NCBI GenBank assembly: GCA_022843705.1
Contig: JALHND010000011.1
Span: 1-36,789 of the forward strand
Reading direction: 5' to 3'
DNA: 36,789 nt
Source of the DNA: Burkholderiales bacterium
Lineage (GTDB): Bacteria; Pseudomonadota; Gammaproteobacteria; Burkholderiales; SG8-41
Under the pieces are notes generated by a model that made no database searches, was not told the DNA's origin, and saw only the letters and a program-made list of their open reading frames with translations. Positions 30,306 to 36,789 of this stretch are shown here, one piece after another. Both the position numbers and the translations under genes were made by a program. Within the stretch, counting starts at the first letter, position 1, and every line of letters starts with the position of its first letter.

Positions 30306-31487
30306 GTGAAATTTCTCCGTCTCACCGATCTTCCGCTCAAAGGCAAGCGCGTGTTCATCCGCGCCGATCTCAATGTGCCGCAGGACGACGCCGGCAACAT
30401 CACCGAGGACACGCGCATCCGCGCGACGATTCCCGGCATCCGTCATGCTGTTGACGCCGGTGCCGCGGTGATGGTGACTTCGCATCTGGGCCGCCCCACC
30501 GAGGGCTCGCTGCAGCCCGGCGACACGCTGGCGCCGATTGCGCAGCGGCTGTCGGAAATGCTCGGCCAGCCGGTGCGGCTGCTGCAGGACTGGATCGACG
30601 GCGGTTTCGAGGTCAAGCCCGGCGAAGTGGTGCTGCTGGAGAACTGCCGCGTCAACAAGGGTGAAAAGAAAAACGACGAGGTGCTGGCCAAAAAAATGGC
30701 GGCGCTGTGCGACGTCTACGTCAATGATGCCTTCGGCACCGCCCACCGCGCCGAAGCCACCACCCACGGCATCGCGAAATTCGCGCCGGTGGCCTGCGCC
30801 GGTCCGCTGATGGCGGCGGAGCTCGACGCGCTGGGCAAGGCGCTGGAAAAGCCGGCGCGGCCGCTGCTGGCCATCGTCGCCGGCTCCAAGGTTTCGACCA
30901 AACTGACGATCCTCAAATCACTGGCCGGGAAAGTCGACCAGCTGATCGTCGGCGGCGGCATCGCCAACACCTTCATGCTGGCGTCAGGCATGCGCATCGG
31001 CAAATCGCTGGCCGAGCCCGATCTCGTCGGCGAAGCGCAGGCGATCATCGACATCATGAAATCGCGGGGCGCCCAGGTGCCGCTGCCGGTGGACGTGGTG
31101 GTGGCCGATGAACTGTCGGCCCTGGCGCGCGCCAATCCGATCCAGGCGTCCGCCGTGCGTTCCGACGACCTGATCCTCGATGTTGGCGCAAAAACGGCGA
31201 AGATTTTCGCCGACCTGATCGCCGGGGCCGGCACCATCGTCTGGAACGGGCCGGTCGGGGTGTTCGAATACGACCAGTTTGCCGGCGGCACCAAGGCCAT
31301 CGCGCAGGCCATCGCCGCCTCGAAGGCATTTTCGATTGCCGGCGGCGGCGACACGCTGGCTGCCGTGGCGAAGTACAAGATAGCAGACAAGGTGTCCTAT
31401 ATTTCCACCGGCGGCGGTGCGTTCCTCGAATTTCTCGAGGGCAAGAAACTGCCGGCGGTCGAGGTGCTCGAGCAGCGCGCGGCATGA
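30306..31487 (+). CDS. pgk: Phosphoglycerate kinase
   Basis: Pgk transfers phosphate between 1,3-bisphosphoglycerate and ADP. The 393-residue protein uses a GTG start (30306-30308) with AAGG seven bases upstream. The substrate-binding [10 protein letters not shown] has Asp21 and Asn23, followed by Arg38 and SHLGRP with His60 and Arg63. Nucleotide-binding parts are [18 protein letters not shown] and GGGDTLAA near the C-terminus. Length is normal. The inverted repeat directly upstream could expose or hide its ribosome-binding site. Confidence 0.97.
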   Translation: MKFLRLTDLPLKGKRVFIRADLNVPQDDAGNITEDTRIRATIPGIRHAVDAGAAVMVTSHLGRPTEGSLQPGDTLAPIAQRLSEMLGQPVRLLQDWIDGGFEVKPGEVVLLENCRVNKGEKKNDEVLAKKMAALCDVYVNDAFGTAHRAEATTHGIAKFAPVACAGPLMAAELDALGKALEKPARPLLAIVAGSKVSTKLTILKSLAGKVDQLIVGGGIANTFMLASGMRIGKSLAEPDLVGEAQAIIDIMKSRGAQVPLPVDVVVADELSALARANPIQASAVRSDDLILDVGAKTAKIFADLIAGAGTIVWNGPVGVFEYDQFAGGTKAIAQAIAASKAFSIAGGGDTLAAVAKYKIADKVSYISTGGGAFLEFLEGKKLPAVEVLEQRAA

Positions 31488-31555
31488 CCGGGGCGCGCGG
31501 CCAGCCTCGATACAACTTATCTGTAAATGGTCGAAGATCATTTCAACAGATACCT

Positions 31556-31578
31556 CCCCTCTCCCTCGGGGAGAGGGG
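31556..31578. repeat. REP-like GC-rich hairpin between pgk and pyk
   Basis: CCCCTCTCCC, the loop TCG, and GGGAGAGGGG form a perfect 10-bp stem, with further GGGGATGAGGG after it. Short palindromes of this CCCTCTCCC/GGGAGAGGG type are common dispersed intergenic repeats in proteobacteria. In the 158-bp pgk-pyk gap it could stabilise the pgk 3' end or weaken read-through. No gene is seen in the gap. Confidence 0.75.
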
Positions 31579-31645
31579 TCGGGGATGAGGGAAAACGGTA
31601 ATCGTTTCTGCACGAAAAACCCTCATTAAAACGAAGAGGTAGCGC

Positions 31646-33073
31646 ATGATCCGCAGAACCAAAGTCGTCGCCACTCTCGGCCCCGCATCCAGCGATGCCA
31701 AAACGCTGGCCCGCATGATCGAGGCCGGCCTCGATGTGGTCCGCATCAACTTCTCGCACGGCACGCCGGATGAACACCGCGCAAGGGTCAACCTGGTGCG
31801 CCAGCTTGCACGCAAATGCGGCCGTGCCGTGGGCGTGCTGGTCGACCTGCAGGGCCCGAAGATCCGCGTAGGCCGCTTCAAGGACGGCAAAATCCAGCTT
31901 GAACCCGGCGCGAAGTTCGTGCTCGATGCCGAATGCAAGCTGGGTGACCAGCATGTTGTCGGCCTTGATTACAAGAACCTGCCGAACGACGTGCGCCCCG
32001 GCGACACGCTGCTGCTCGACGACGGGCGCATCGTGCTCGGCGTGACCAATGTGCGGGGTCCCAAGATCACCACCGTCGTGGAACAGGGCGGACCGCTGTC
32101 GAACAACAAGGGCATCAACCGCAAGGGTGGCGGCCTGACGGCGCCGGCGCTGACCGACAAGGACAAGCAGGACATCAGGCTCGCCGCCGAGCTGAAGGCC
32201 GACTTCCTTGCGGTCTCCTTTCCGCGCTCCGGTGAGGACGTGCGCTGGGCGCGCGACCTGTTCGTCAAGGCCGGCGGCCACGGCCTGATCGTGTCCAAGA
32301 TCGAGCGCGCCGAGGCGATTCCCGCACTGGAGGAGATTCTCGACGCCTCCGACGCGATCATGGTCGCCCGCGGCGACCTCGCGGTCGAAGTCGGCGATGC
32401 CGCCGTGCCGGCGCTGCAGAAACGCATGATCCGCATGGCGCGCGACAAGCAGAAGCTGACGATCACCGCGACCCAGATGATGGAGTCGATGATCTCGAGC
32501 CCGATCCCCACCCGGGCCGAGGTGTCGGATGTCGCCAATGCGGTGCTTGACGGCACCGATGCCGTGATGACGTCCGCGGAAACCGCCGCCGGCAAATATC
32601 CCGCGGAAACCATCGCCGCCATGGTGCGTGTCTGCGTGGAGGTTGAAAAGGAAGACCAGCTGCAGCAGGAACGGCGCGGCGGCCCCGGCCAGGCGGATGT
32701 CGAAAATGCGATCGCCCGGGCGACCGCGTTCACCGCCGCCGGCCTGCCGATCAAGGCGGTGGCCGCCCTGACGCAGAGCGGGCGCACGGCGCTGCTGATG
32801 TCGCGGATGGCGATCGCGGTGCCGATTTACGCCATGAGTTCCGTCATCGAAACCCGTCGCCGCGTCACGCTGTTCCGCGGCGTGCATCCCGTGCGTTTCA
32901 AGGGCGCGCGCAACCCGGAAAAAGCGCTGCACATGGCGGAGGACGAACTGATCAAGCGCGGCGTCGTCCAGCGCGGCGACCTGATCGTGCTGACCATCGG
33001 CGAGCCTTTTGGCCGGGCCGGCGGTACCAACACCCTGAAAATCGTCAAGGTCGGGGAGCACCGGAAGGCCTGA
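31646..33073 (+). CDS. pyk: Pyruvate kinase
   Basis: Pyruvate kinase makes pyruvate and ATP from phosphoenolpyruvate and ADP. The 475-residue protein starts MIRRTKVVATLGPASSDAKT, with RINFSHG (33-39) for substrate and K+ binding. The B domain (about 70-165) holds VDLQGPKIRVGRF just before it. The active-site segments are GLIVSKIERAEAI, MVARGDLAVEVG and ITATQMMESMISSPIPTRAE, and the C-terminal regulatory domain is complete. AGAGGT lies five bases before ATG 31646. Confidence 0.96.
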   Translation: MIRRTKVVATLGPASSDAKTLARMIEAGLDVVRINFSHGTPDEHRARVNLVRQLARKCGRAVGVLVDLQGPKIRVGRFKDGKIQLEPGAKFVLDAECKLGDQHVVGLDYKNLPNDVRPGDTLLLDDGRIVLGVTNVRGPKITTVVEQGGPLSNNKGINRKGGGLTAPALTDKDKQDIRLAAELKADFLAVSFPRSGEDVRWARDLFVKAGGHGLIVSKIERAEAIPALEEILDASDAIMVARGDLAVEVGDAAVPALQKRMIRMARDKQKLTITATQMMESMISSPIPTRAEVSDVANAVLDGTDAVMTSAETAAGKYPAETIAAMVRVCVEVEKEDQLQQERRGGPGQADVENAIARATAFTAAGLPIKAVAALTQSGRTALLMSRMAIAVPIYAMSSVIETRRRVTLFRGVHPVRFKGARNPEKALHMAEDELIKRGVVQRGDLIVLTIGEPFGRAGGTNTLKIVKVGEHRKA

Positions 33074-33134
33074 ACAGCGCGTGTAGAATACCGCCCCATT
33101 CGTTTCAGCAACCCCAGAACACAGGAGTCGTGAC

Positions 33135-34160
33135 ATGTCCGCAAACAACCTCGCCGCCATTGCCCAGGCAATGGTCGCCCCCGGAAAGGGCATCCTTGCC
33201 GCCGACGAGAGCACCGGCACCATCGGCAAACGTTTCGACAGCATCGGTGTCGAGAACGTCGAGGAAAACCGCCGTGCGTACCGCGACATGCTGTTCGCGA
33301 CCAAGGGCATCGGTGAACACATCAGCGGCGTCATTCTCTACGACGAAACGCTGCGCCAGAAAGCCGCCGACGGCAGCCCCTTCGTCGATGTGCTGAACAA
33401 GGCCGGCGTGCTGCCCGGCATCAAGGTCGATGCCGGCGCCAAGCCGCTGGCCTTCTGCCCCGGCGAAACCGTCACCGAAGGCCTCGACAACCTGCCGAAA
33501 CGCTGCGCCGAGTACGTCAAGCTGGGCGCGAAGTTCGCCAAATGGCGCGCGGTGATCGACATCGGCCGCGACATTCCGACCTCGACCAGCATTGCCGCCA
33601 ATGCCCATGCGCTGGCGCGTTATGCCGCGATCTGCCAGGAAGCCGGCCTGGTGCCCATTGTTGAACCCGAAGTGCTGATGGACGGCGACCACACGATCGA
33701 CCGCTGCGAGGAAGTCACCGAGTGGACGCTGAATGCCGTTTATGAGGCGCTCTACCTGCACCGCGTCGTGCTCGAGCACAGCGTGCTCAAGCCCTCGATG
33801 GTGATCTCCGGCAAGAAATGCGCGAAGCAGGCGCCGGTGGATGAAGTCGCCGCGCGCACCGTGCGCACGCTCAAGCGCACGGTGCCGGCGGCCGTCGCCG
33901 GCATCGTGTTCCTGTCCGGCGGCCAGAGCGATGAAGTCGCCACCGCCCACCTCAACTCGATGAACGTCCAGTTCAAGGGCAACCTGCCCTGGCCGCTGTC
34001 CTTCTCCTATGGCCGCGCCCTGCAGCAGCCGTCGCTGAAAGCCTGGAAAGGCCAGGCGGCGAACGTGCCGGCTGCGCAGGCGGCACTGGCGCACCGTTCG
34101 AAAATGAACGGTCTGGCGGCTTTGGGGCGTTATTCGGCGGATCTCGAGCGTAAAGGCTGA
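33135..34160 (+). CDS. Fructose-bisphosphate aldolase, class I
   Basis: Aldolase splits fructose-1,6-bisphosphate to two triose phosphates. This 341-residue protein is class I, the Schiff-base type related to the animal and plant enzyme, not the zinc class II enzyme. It has Asp24 in [12 protein letters not shown], Lys136 and Arg138 in AKFAKWRAV, Glu177/Glu179 in [14 protein letters not shown], the Schiff-base Lys219 in [10 protein letters not shown], and [12 protein letters not shown] (259-270). All catalytic residues are present. A strong AGGAG lies seven bases before ATG 33135. It closes the tkt-gap-pgk-pyk cluster, where many betaproteobacteria carry a class II gene instead. The C-terminus ends [11 protein letters not shown] rather than in the family's terminal tyrosine. 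Confidence 0.95.
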   Translation: MSANNLAAIAQAMVAPGKGILAADESTGTIGKRFDSIGVENVEENRRAYRDMLFATKGIGEHISGVILYDETLRQKAADGSPFVDVLNKAGVLPGIKVDAGAKPLAFCPGETVTEGLDNLPKRCAEYVKLGAKFAKWRAVIDIGRDIPTSTSIAANAHALARYAAICQEAGLVPIVEPEVLMDGDHTIDRCEEVTEWTLNAVYEALYLHRVVLEHSVLKPSMVISGKKCAKQAPVDEVAARTVRTLKRTVPAAVAGIVFLSGGQSDEVATAHLNSMNVQFKGNLPWPLSFSYGRALQQPSLKAWKGQAANVPAAQAALAHRSKMNGLAALGRYSADLERKG

Positions 34161-34220
34161 TTGATAAAAATATCAATAAAATCAATAACTTAGGTACAAA
34201 AAGTTAGCGCTTACCCTCAA
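34161..34220. other. AT-rich spacer with nested inverted repeats (fba-cobW gap)
   Basis: The gap contains TTGATA-AAAA-TATCAA (34161-34176), TAACTT-N9-AAGTTA (34186-34206) and the direct repeat ATCAATAA (34172-34179 and 34181-34188). It is far more AT-rich than its surroundings. The repeats could form a weak terminator for fba or an operator for the GTPase gene; I see no clear promoter. Confidence 0.5.
34180..34192 (+). promoter_or_regulatory. IHF-like site between fba and the CobW-type gene
   Basis: AATCAATAACTTA matches WATCAANNNNTTR at every defined position and has an A/T tract upstream of it, as in strong IHF sites. It lies 29 bases before the GTPase start. Confidence 0.4.
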
Positions 34221-35303
34221 ATGCGGCTGCCGGTCTCGATCATCACTGGATTCCTGGGCAGCGGCAAAACCACGCTGCTCAACCGGCTGCTGCAGGATCC
34301 TGCAATGGCCGGTGCCGCGGTGATCATCAACGAGTTCGGCGAAATCGGGCTCGACCACCTGCTGATTGCCACGCCCAATGAAAACACCGTGCTGCTGGCG
34401 AGCGGCTGCATCTGCTGCACGGTGCGCGGCGACCTCGTCAACACGCTGCGCGACCTCGACAAGCAGCGCCGCCAGGGTGACCTGCCGCCGTTCGACCGCG
34501 TGCTGATCGAGACCACCGGGCTGGCCGATCCGGTGCCGATCGTGCAGACGGTGGTCATCGACGAAAAACTTGCGCCGCAGTACCAGCTCGACAGCGTGAT
34601 CACGCTGGTTGATGCCGTAAACGGTGCGGCCCAGCTCGACCAGCAGCCGGAATCACGCAAACAGGCGGCAGTGGCCGACCGCTTGCTGATCACCAAGACC
34701 GACATCGCCGATCCTGCCGTTGTGGCCGCGTTGAGGGAACGGCTGGCCACGCTGAATCCCGCGGCTGAAGTGAGCAGCGCCAGCCGCGGCGAAGTGCCGC
34801 CCGCGCTGCTGTTCGGCGCCTCGATTGCACCGCAGTCGCGCGAAGCCGATGTGGCGCGCTGGCTGCGCGAGGACGAATATCGCCGCGTCGAAAGCCGGCA
34901 GTACACCCCCGCGCCCGGGGCGCACGATGCCGGCATACGGTCCTACAGCCTGATGCTCGATGCGCCGGTGACCCGAGCCGGCCTGACGGCATGGCTGACC
35001 GCGCTCGCCTCATTGCGCGGCGCCGAACTGCTGCGGGTGAAAGGCCTGCTCAATGTCGAGGGCGAACCCGTGGCCGTGCATGCCGTGCAGACGCTGATCC
35101 ACGAACCGGTGATCCTGGAATGCTGGCCTGATGCCGAGCGCCGTTCGCGGCTGGTGTTCATCACCCGCAACATGACGCGCGAAGCCGTCGAGAGCACGCT
35201 GGACGTGCTCGGCTGGCAATCGGACGTCCCGAGCACCGTGGTTCCGAAGCCCGATCCCCAGGCCTACGCGCGATTCCTCGCGGCAATGACCAAGATGCAT
35301 TGA
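34221..35303 (+). CDS. CobW/COG0523-type GTP-binding metallochaperone-like protein
   Basis: COG0523 G3E GTPases deliver or insert metals (zinc, cobalt or iron) into client proteins. The 360-residue protein has Walker A GFLGSGKTT (10-18), the metal-binding CxCC motif at Cys63, Cys65 and Cys66 in SGCICCTVRGDL, LIETTGLADP, and ITKTD as the guanine-specificity motif. A C-terminal CobW domain starts at about 235. There is no histidine-rich metal loop. The subgroup (zinc homeostasis, nitrile hydratase activator or other) cannot be told from this sequence. The next gene encodes a metal-dependent amidohydrolase, a possible client, but it has its own leader. Confidence 0.9.
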   Translation: MRLPVSIITGFLGSGKTTLLNRLLQDPAMAGAAVIINEFGEIGLDHLLIATPNENTVLLASGCICCTVRGDLVNTLRDLDKQRRQGDLPPFDRVLIETTGLADPVPIVQTVVIDEKLAPQYQLDSVITLVDAVNGAAQLDQQPESRKQAAVADRLLITKTDIADPAVVAALRERLATLNPAAEVSSASRGEVPPALLFGASIAPQSREADVARWLREDEYRRVESRQYTPAPGAHDAGIRSYSLMLDAPVTRAGLTAWLTALASLRGAELLRVKGLLNVEGEPVAVHAVQTLIHEPVILECWPDAERRSRLVFITRNMTREAVESTLDVLGWQSDVPSTVVPKPDPQAYARFLAAMTKMH

Positions 35304-35321
35304 TTCAACCCGGACTTTGCC

Positions 35322-35350
35322 TTGACAAGGGCAGGGTGATTATTTAGTTT
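35322..35350 (+). promoter_or_regulatory. Possible promoter of the amidohydrolase gene
   Basis: A perfect -35 box TTGACA (35322-35327) lies 17 bases before TAGTTT (35345-35350), a poor -10 with three of six matches. A weak -10 suggests that an activator may be needed or that this is not the true promoter. Confidence 0.4.
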
Positions 35351-35361
35351 CCAAGCTTCGC

Positions 35362-35412
35362 TGCAAACGCTTGCATTCTGCAAATTTTGCAGTCTCGCTG
35401 CTGCAATTGCAG
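35362..35412. promoter_or_regulatory. Operator-like cluster of three TGCAA/TTGCA palindromes
   Basis: Three consecutive palindromes use the same half-site: TGCAAACGCTTGCA (35362-35375), CTGCAAATTTTGCAG (35378-35392, perfect around one base) and CTGCAATTGCAG (35401-35412, perfect). The first has the central CG of LacI-family operators. The cluster lies between the possible -10 and the ribosome-binding site, where a repressor would block transcription. As RNA it could also form three small stems. Confidence 0.6.
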
Positions 35413-35440
35413 TCCATAGCAACGCGGAGGAGTGTTCCTG

Positions 35441-36789
35441 ATGTTCGAATTCAAACCCCCGGAAGCCCGGGGCGCAGTCAAGGTTCTGAAGGGTGGCCTG
35501 CTGATCGACGGCAATGGCGGCAAGCCGGTCAAGGATCCGGTCATCGTGCTCGAAGGCCGGCGCATCAAGCAGGTCGGCGTCAAGGGCAAGGTCAAGATCC
35601 CGGCGCGAGCGGAAATCATCGACTGCGGCACGGCAACGCTGATGCCGGGCCTGATGGACATCCATCTGCACACGATGATGTTCAACTGCCTGACCTTCCA
35701 CAACTACCGTGTCGCGCAGTGGGAAATCACCCCCGAGCTGCAGCAGATGTACGGTCTGTTCCACGCCCAGCTCTGCTTTGACATGGGTTTCACCACGCTG
35801 CGCGACCTCGGCCTCAATTCCGGTCGCGGGCTGCTGACCGCCCATCTCTGCGCGATCCGCGATTCGATCAATGCCGGCGTGCTGGAAGGCCCGCGCATGC
35901 TGATCGGCGGCTTCACGACGATCACCGGTTCACACCTCGACCTGATCCAGCCGCGCGCGGCGCAGCGTTACGGCTTCCAGACCGCCGACGGCCCCTGGGA
36001 GCTGCGCAAGCTGGCGCGGACCAACCTGCTGGCCGGTTGCGACATCGTCAAGACCTGCGCCACCGGCGGCGGCGGCACCGACAAGGAAGAGCCGGACATC
36101 CGCAACATGACGCAGGAGGAGATCAACGCCATCGTCGACGAGGCGCACGCCTTCCACAAGGTCGCCGCGGTGCACTGCTTCACGCCCAACGGCCAGCGCA
36201 TGGCGCTCGAAGCCGGTGCAGACACCATCGAACACATGGTGTTCCATGAGGAAGAGACCATCGACATGATCGCCGAGGCCGGCACCTGGATGACGCCGAC
36301 GCTGCTCCACCGCACCGACCACGCGATCGAGACGCGCAAGGACCAGGGCACTTCGCAGTTCGTTCTGAACAAGATGAAGGCGCTGCAGCCGTACTGCTTC
36401 GAGACTTTCCAGAAAATGCACAAGGCCGGAGTCAACATCGCGCTCGGCACCGACATGGGTTTCGATCCCGAGATGGGCACCAATGCCCGCGAGATGGAAA
36501 TCTACGTCAAGCTCGGCATGACCAACATGGAAGCCATCCTGACCGCCACCCGCAATGCCGCGCGCGCGATCAAGATGGAGCGCGAGCTGGGCACCATCGA
36601 GGCCGGCAAGCTGGCCGACATCATCGCCGTCAAGGGCGATCCGTCGAAGGACATCCGCGTATTCCAGGAAAAGAAGAACATCCAGATCGTGATGAAGGAA
36701 GGCCGCGTCTATGCCGACCGCCGTCCCGGGCACAACAAAAGCGTGGTCAGTGCCACGCCGCGTGACTGGAAGAAGATCGATTACCTGTA
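35441..36789 (+). CDS. Metal-dependent amidohydrolase (3' end at window edge)
   Basis: This is a member of the amidohydrolase superfamily, closest by eye to the imidazolonepropionase/prolidase-like COG1228 group. The substrate cannot be told. Starting at ATG 35441 with GGAGGAG eight bases upstream, 449 codons are visible and then TA, which may be the beginning of the stop codon. Metal ligands fit a two-metal site: His75 and His77 in MDIHLHT, Lys204 in DIVKTCATGGGG (probable carboxylated lysine), His245, His265 in DTIEHMVF, and Asp338 in LGTDMG. There is no signal peptide, so it is probably cytoplasmic. The C-terminal LGTIEAGKLADIIAVKGDP is the family's usual end. The CobW-type gene lies 137 bases upstream. 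Confidence 0.9.
   Translation, partial: MFEFKPPEARGAVKVLKGGLLIDGNGGKPVKDPVIVLEGRRIKQVGVKGKVKIPARAEIIDCGTATLMPGLMDIHLHTMMFNCLTFHNYRVAQWEITPELQQMYGLFHAQLCFDMGFTTLRDLGLNSGRGLLTAHLCAIRDSINAGVLEGPRMLIGGFTTITGSHLDLIQPRAAQRYGFQTADGPWELRKLARTNLLAGCDIVKTCATGGGGTDKEEPDIRNMTQEEINAIVDEAHAFHKVAAVHCFTPNGQRMALEAGADTIEHMVFHEEETIDMIAEAGTWMTPTLLHRTDHAIETRKDQGTSQFVLNKMKALQPYCFETFQKMHKAGVNIALGTDMGFDPEMGTNAREMEIYVKLGMTNMEAILTATRNAARAIKMERELGTIEAGKLADIIAVKGDPSKDIRVFQEKKNIQIVMKEGRVYADRRPGHNKSVVSATPRDWKKIDYL

Noticed and set aside
30198-30767. A minus-strand frame opposite pgk ending in TEDTECTE-like sequence
   Set aside because: It comes from the CACAGAG repeat and the antisense of pgk, a known type of false gene.
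34161-34176. FNR-type site TTGATAAAAATATCAA
   Set aside because: The half-sites are right, but the spacer is six bases instead of the four in the FNR consensus.

Overview
The window is a GC-rich stretch of chromosome around the replication origin of a proteobacterium, most likely a betaproteobacterium. The evidence is gene content and order: rpmH-rnpA-yidC-mnmE and mnmG-rsmG-parA-parB-atpIBEF on one side, dnaA-dnaN-gyrB on the other, then dprA-LysM / def-fmt-rsmB-DUF4390-ntrY-ntrX and a tkt-gap-pgk-pyk-fba cluster. I do not assign a genus. Almost all of it is core housekeeping DNA. I see no IS element, prophage, CRISPR array, tRNA or rRNA, and no gene-free stretch over 300 bp.

Region 1 (1-9884, all leftward): the start of the F1Fo-ATPase operon (atpI, atpB, atpE and partial atpF) with a sigma-70-like promoter; the parAB partition genes joined by 4-base ATGA overlaps to rsmG and mnmG; a 168-bp gap holding two parS-type palindromes; then mnmE, yidC, rnpA and rpmH. 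yidD, normally between rnpA and yidC, is absent, and rnpA seems to start inside rpmH.

Region 2 (9885-15238): divergent rpmH and dnaA promoters, dnaA, a 203-bp dnaA-dnaN gap with DnaA boxes, CTA/TTA triplets and an AT-rich end (the probable oriC), dnaN, gyrB and a strong bidirectional terminator. Genes on both sides of the origin read away from it.

Region 3 (15268-20190, leftward): a type IA topoisomerase of the TopB class, dprA and a secreted LysM protein. The smg gene I would expect here is missing.

Region 4 (20303-27058, rightward): def, fmt, rsmB, a DUF4390 protein, and the ntrY kinase/ntrX regulator pair, tightly packed and probably one operon. NtrX keeps its receiver and Fis-type helix-turn-helix, but its central AAA+ domain has lost the Walker A lysine and the GAFTGA loop.

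Region 5 (27152-34160, rightward): central carbon metabolism, tkt, gap, pgk, pyk and a class I (Schiff-base) fructose-bisphosphate aldolase, with two palindromic repeat elements in the gaps beside pgk.

Region 6 (34221-36789): a COG0523/CobW-type GTPase and a metal-dependent amidohydrolase that runs to the window edge. The amidohydrolase leader carries three consecutive TGCAA/TTGCA palindromes, the best candidate here for an uncharacterised regulatory circuit. I found no clearly new multi-gene system. The observations of most interest are the origin architecture, the parS pair, the TGCAA operator cluster, the degenerate NtrX and a recurring IHF-like AT-rich motif.
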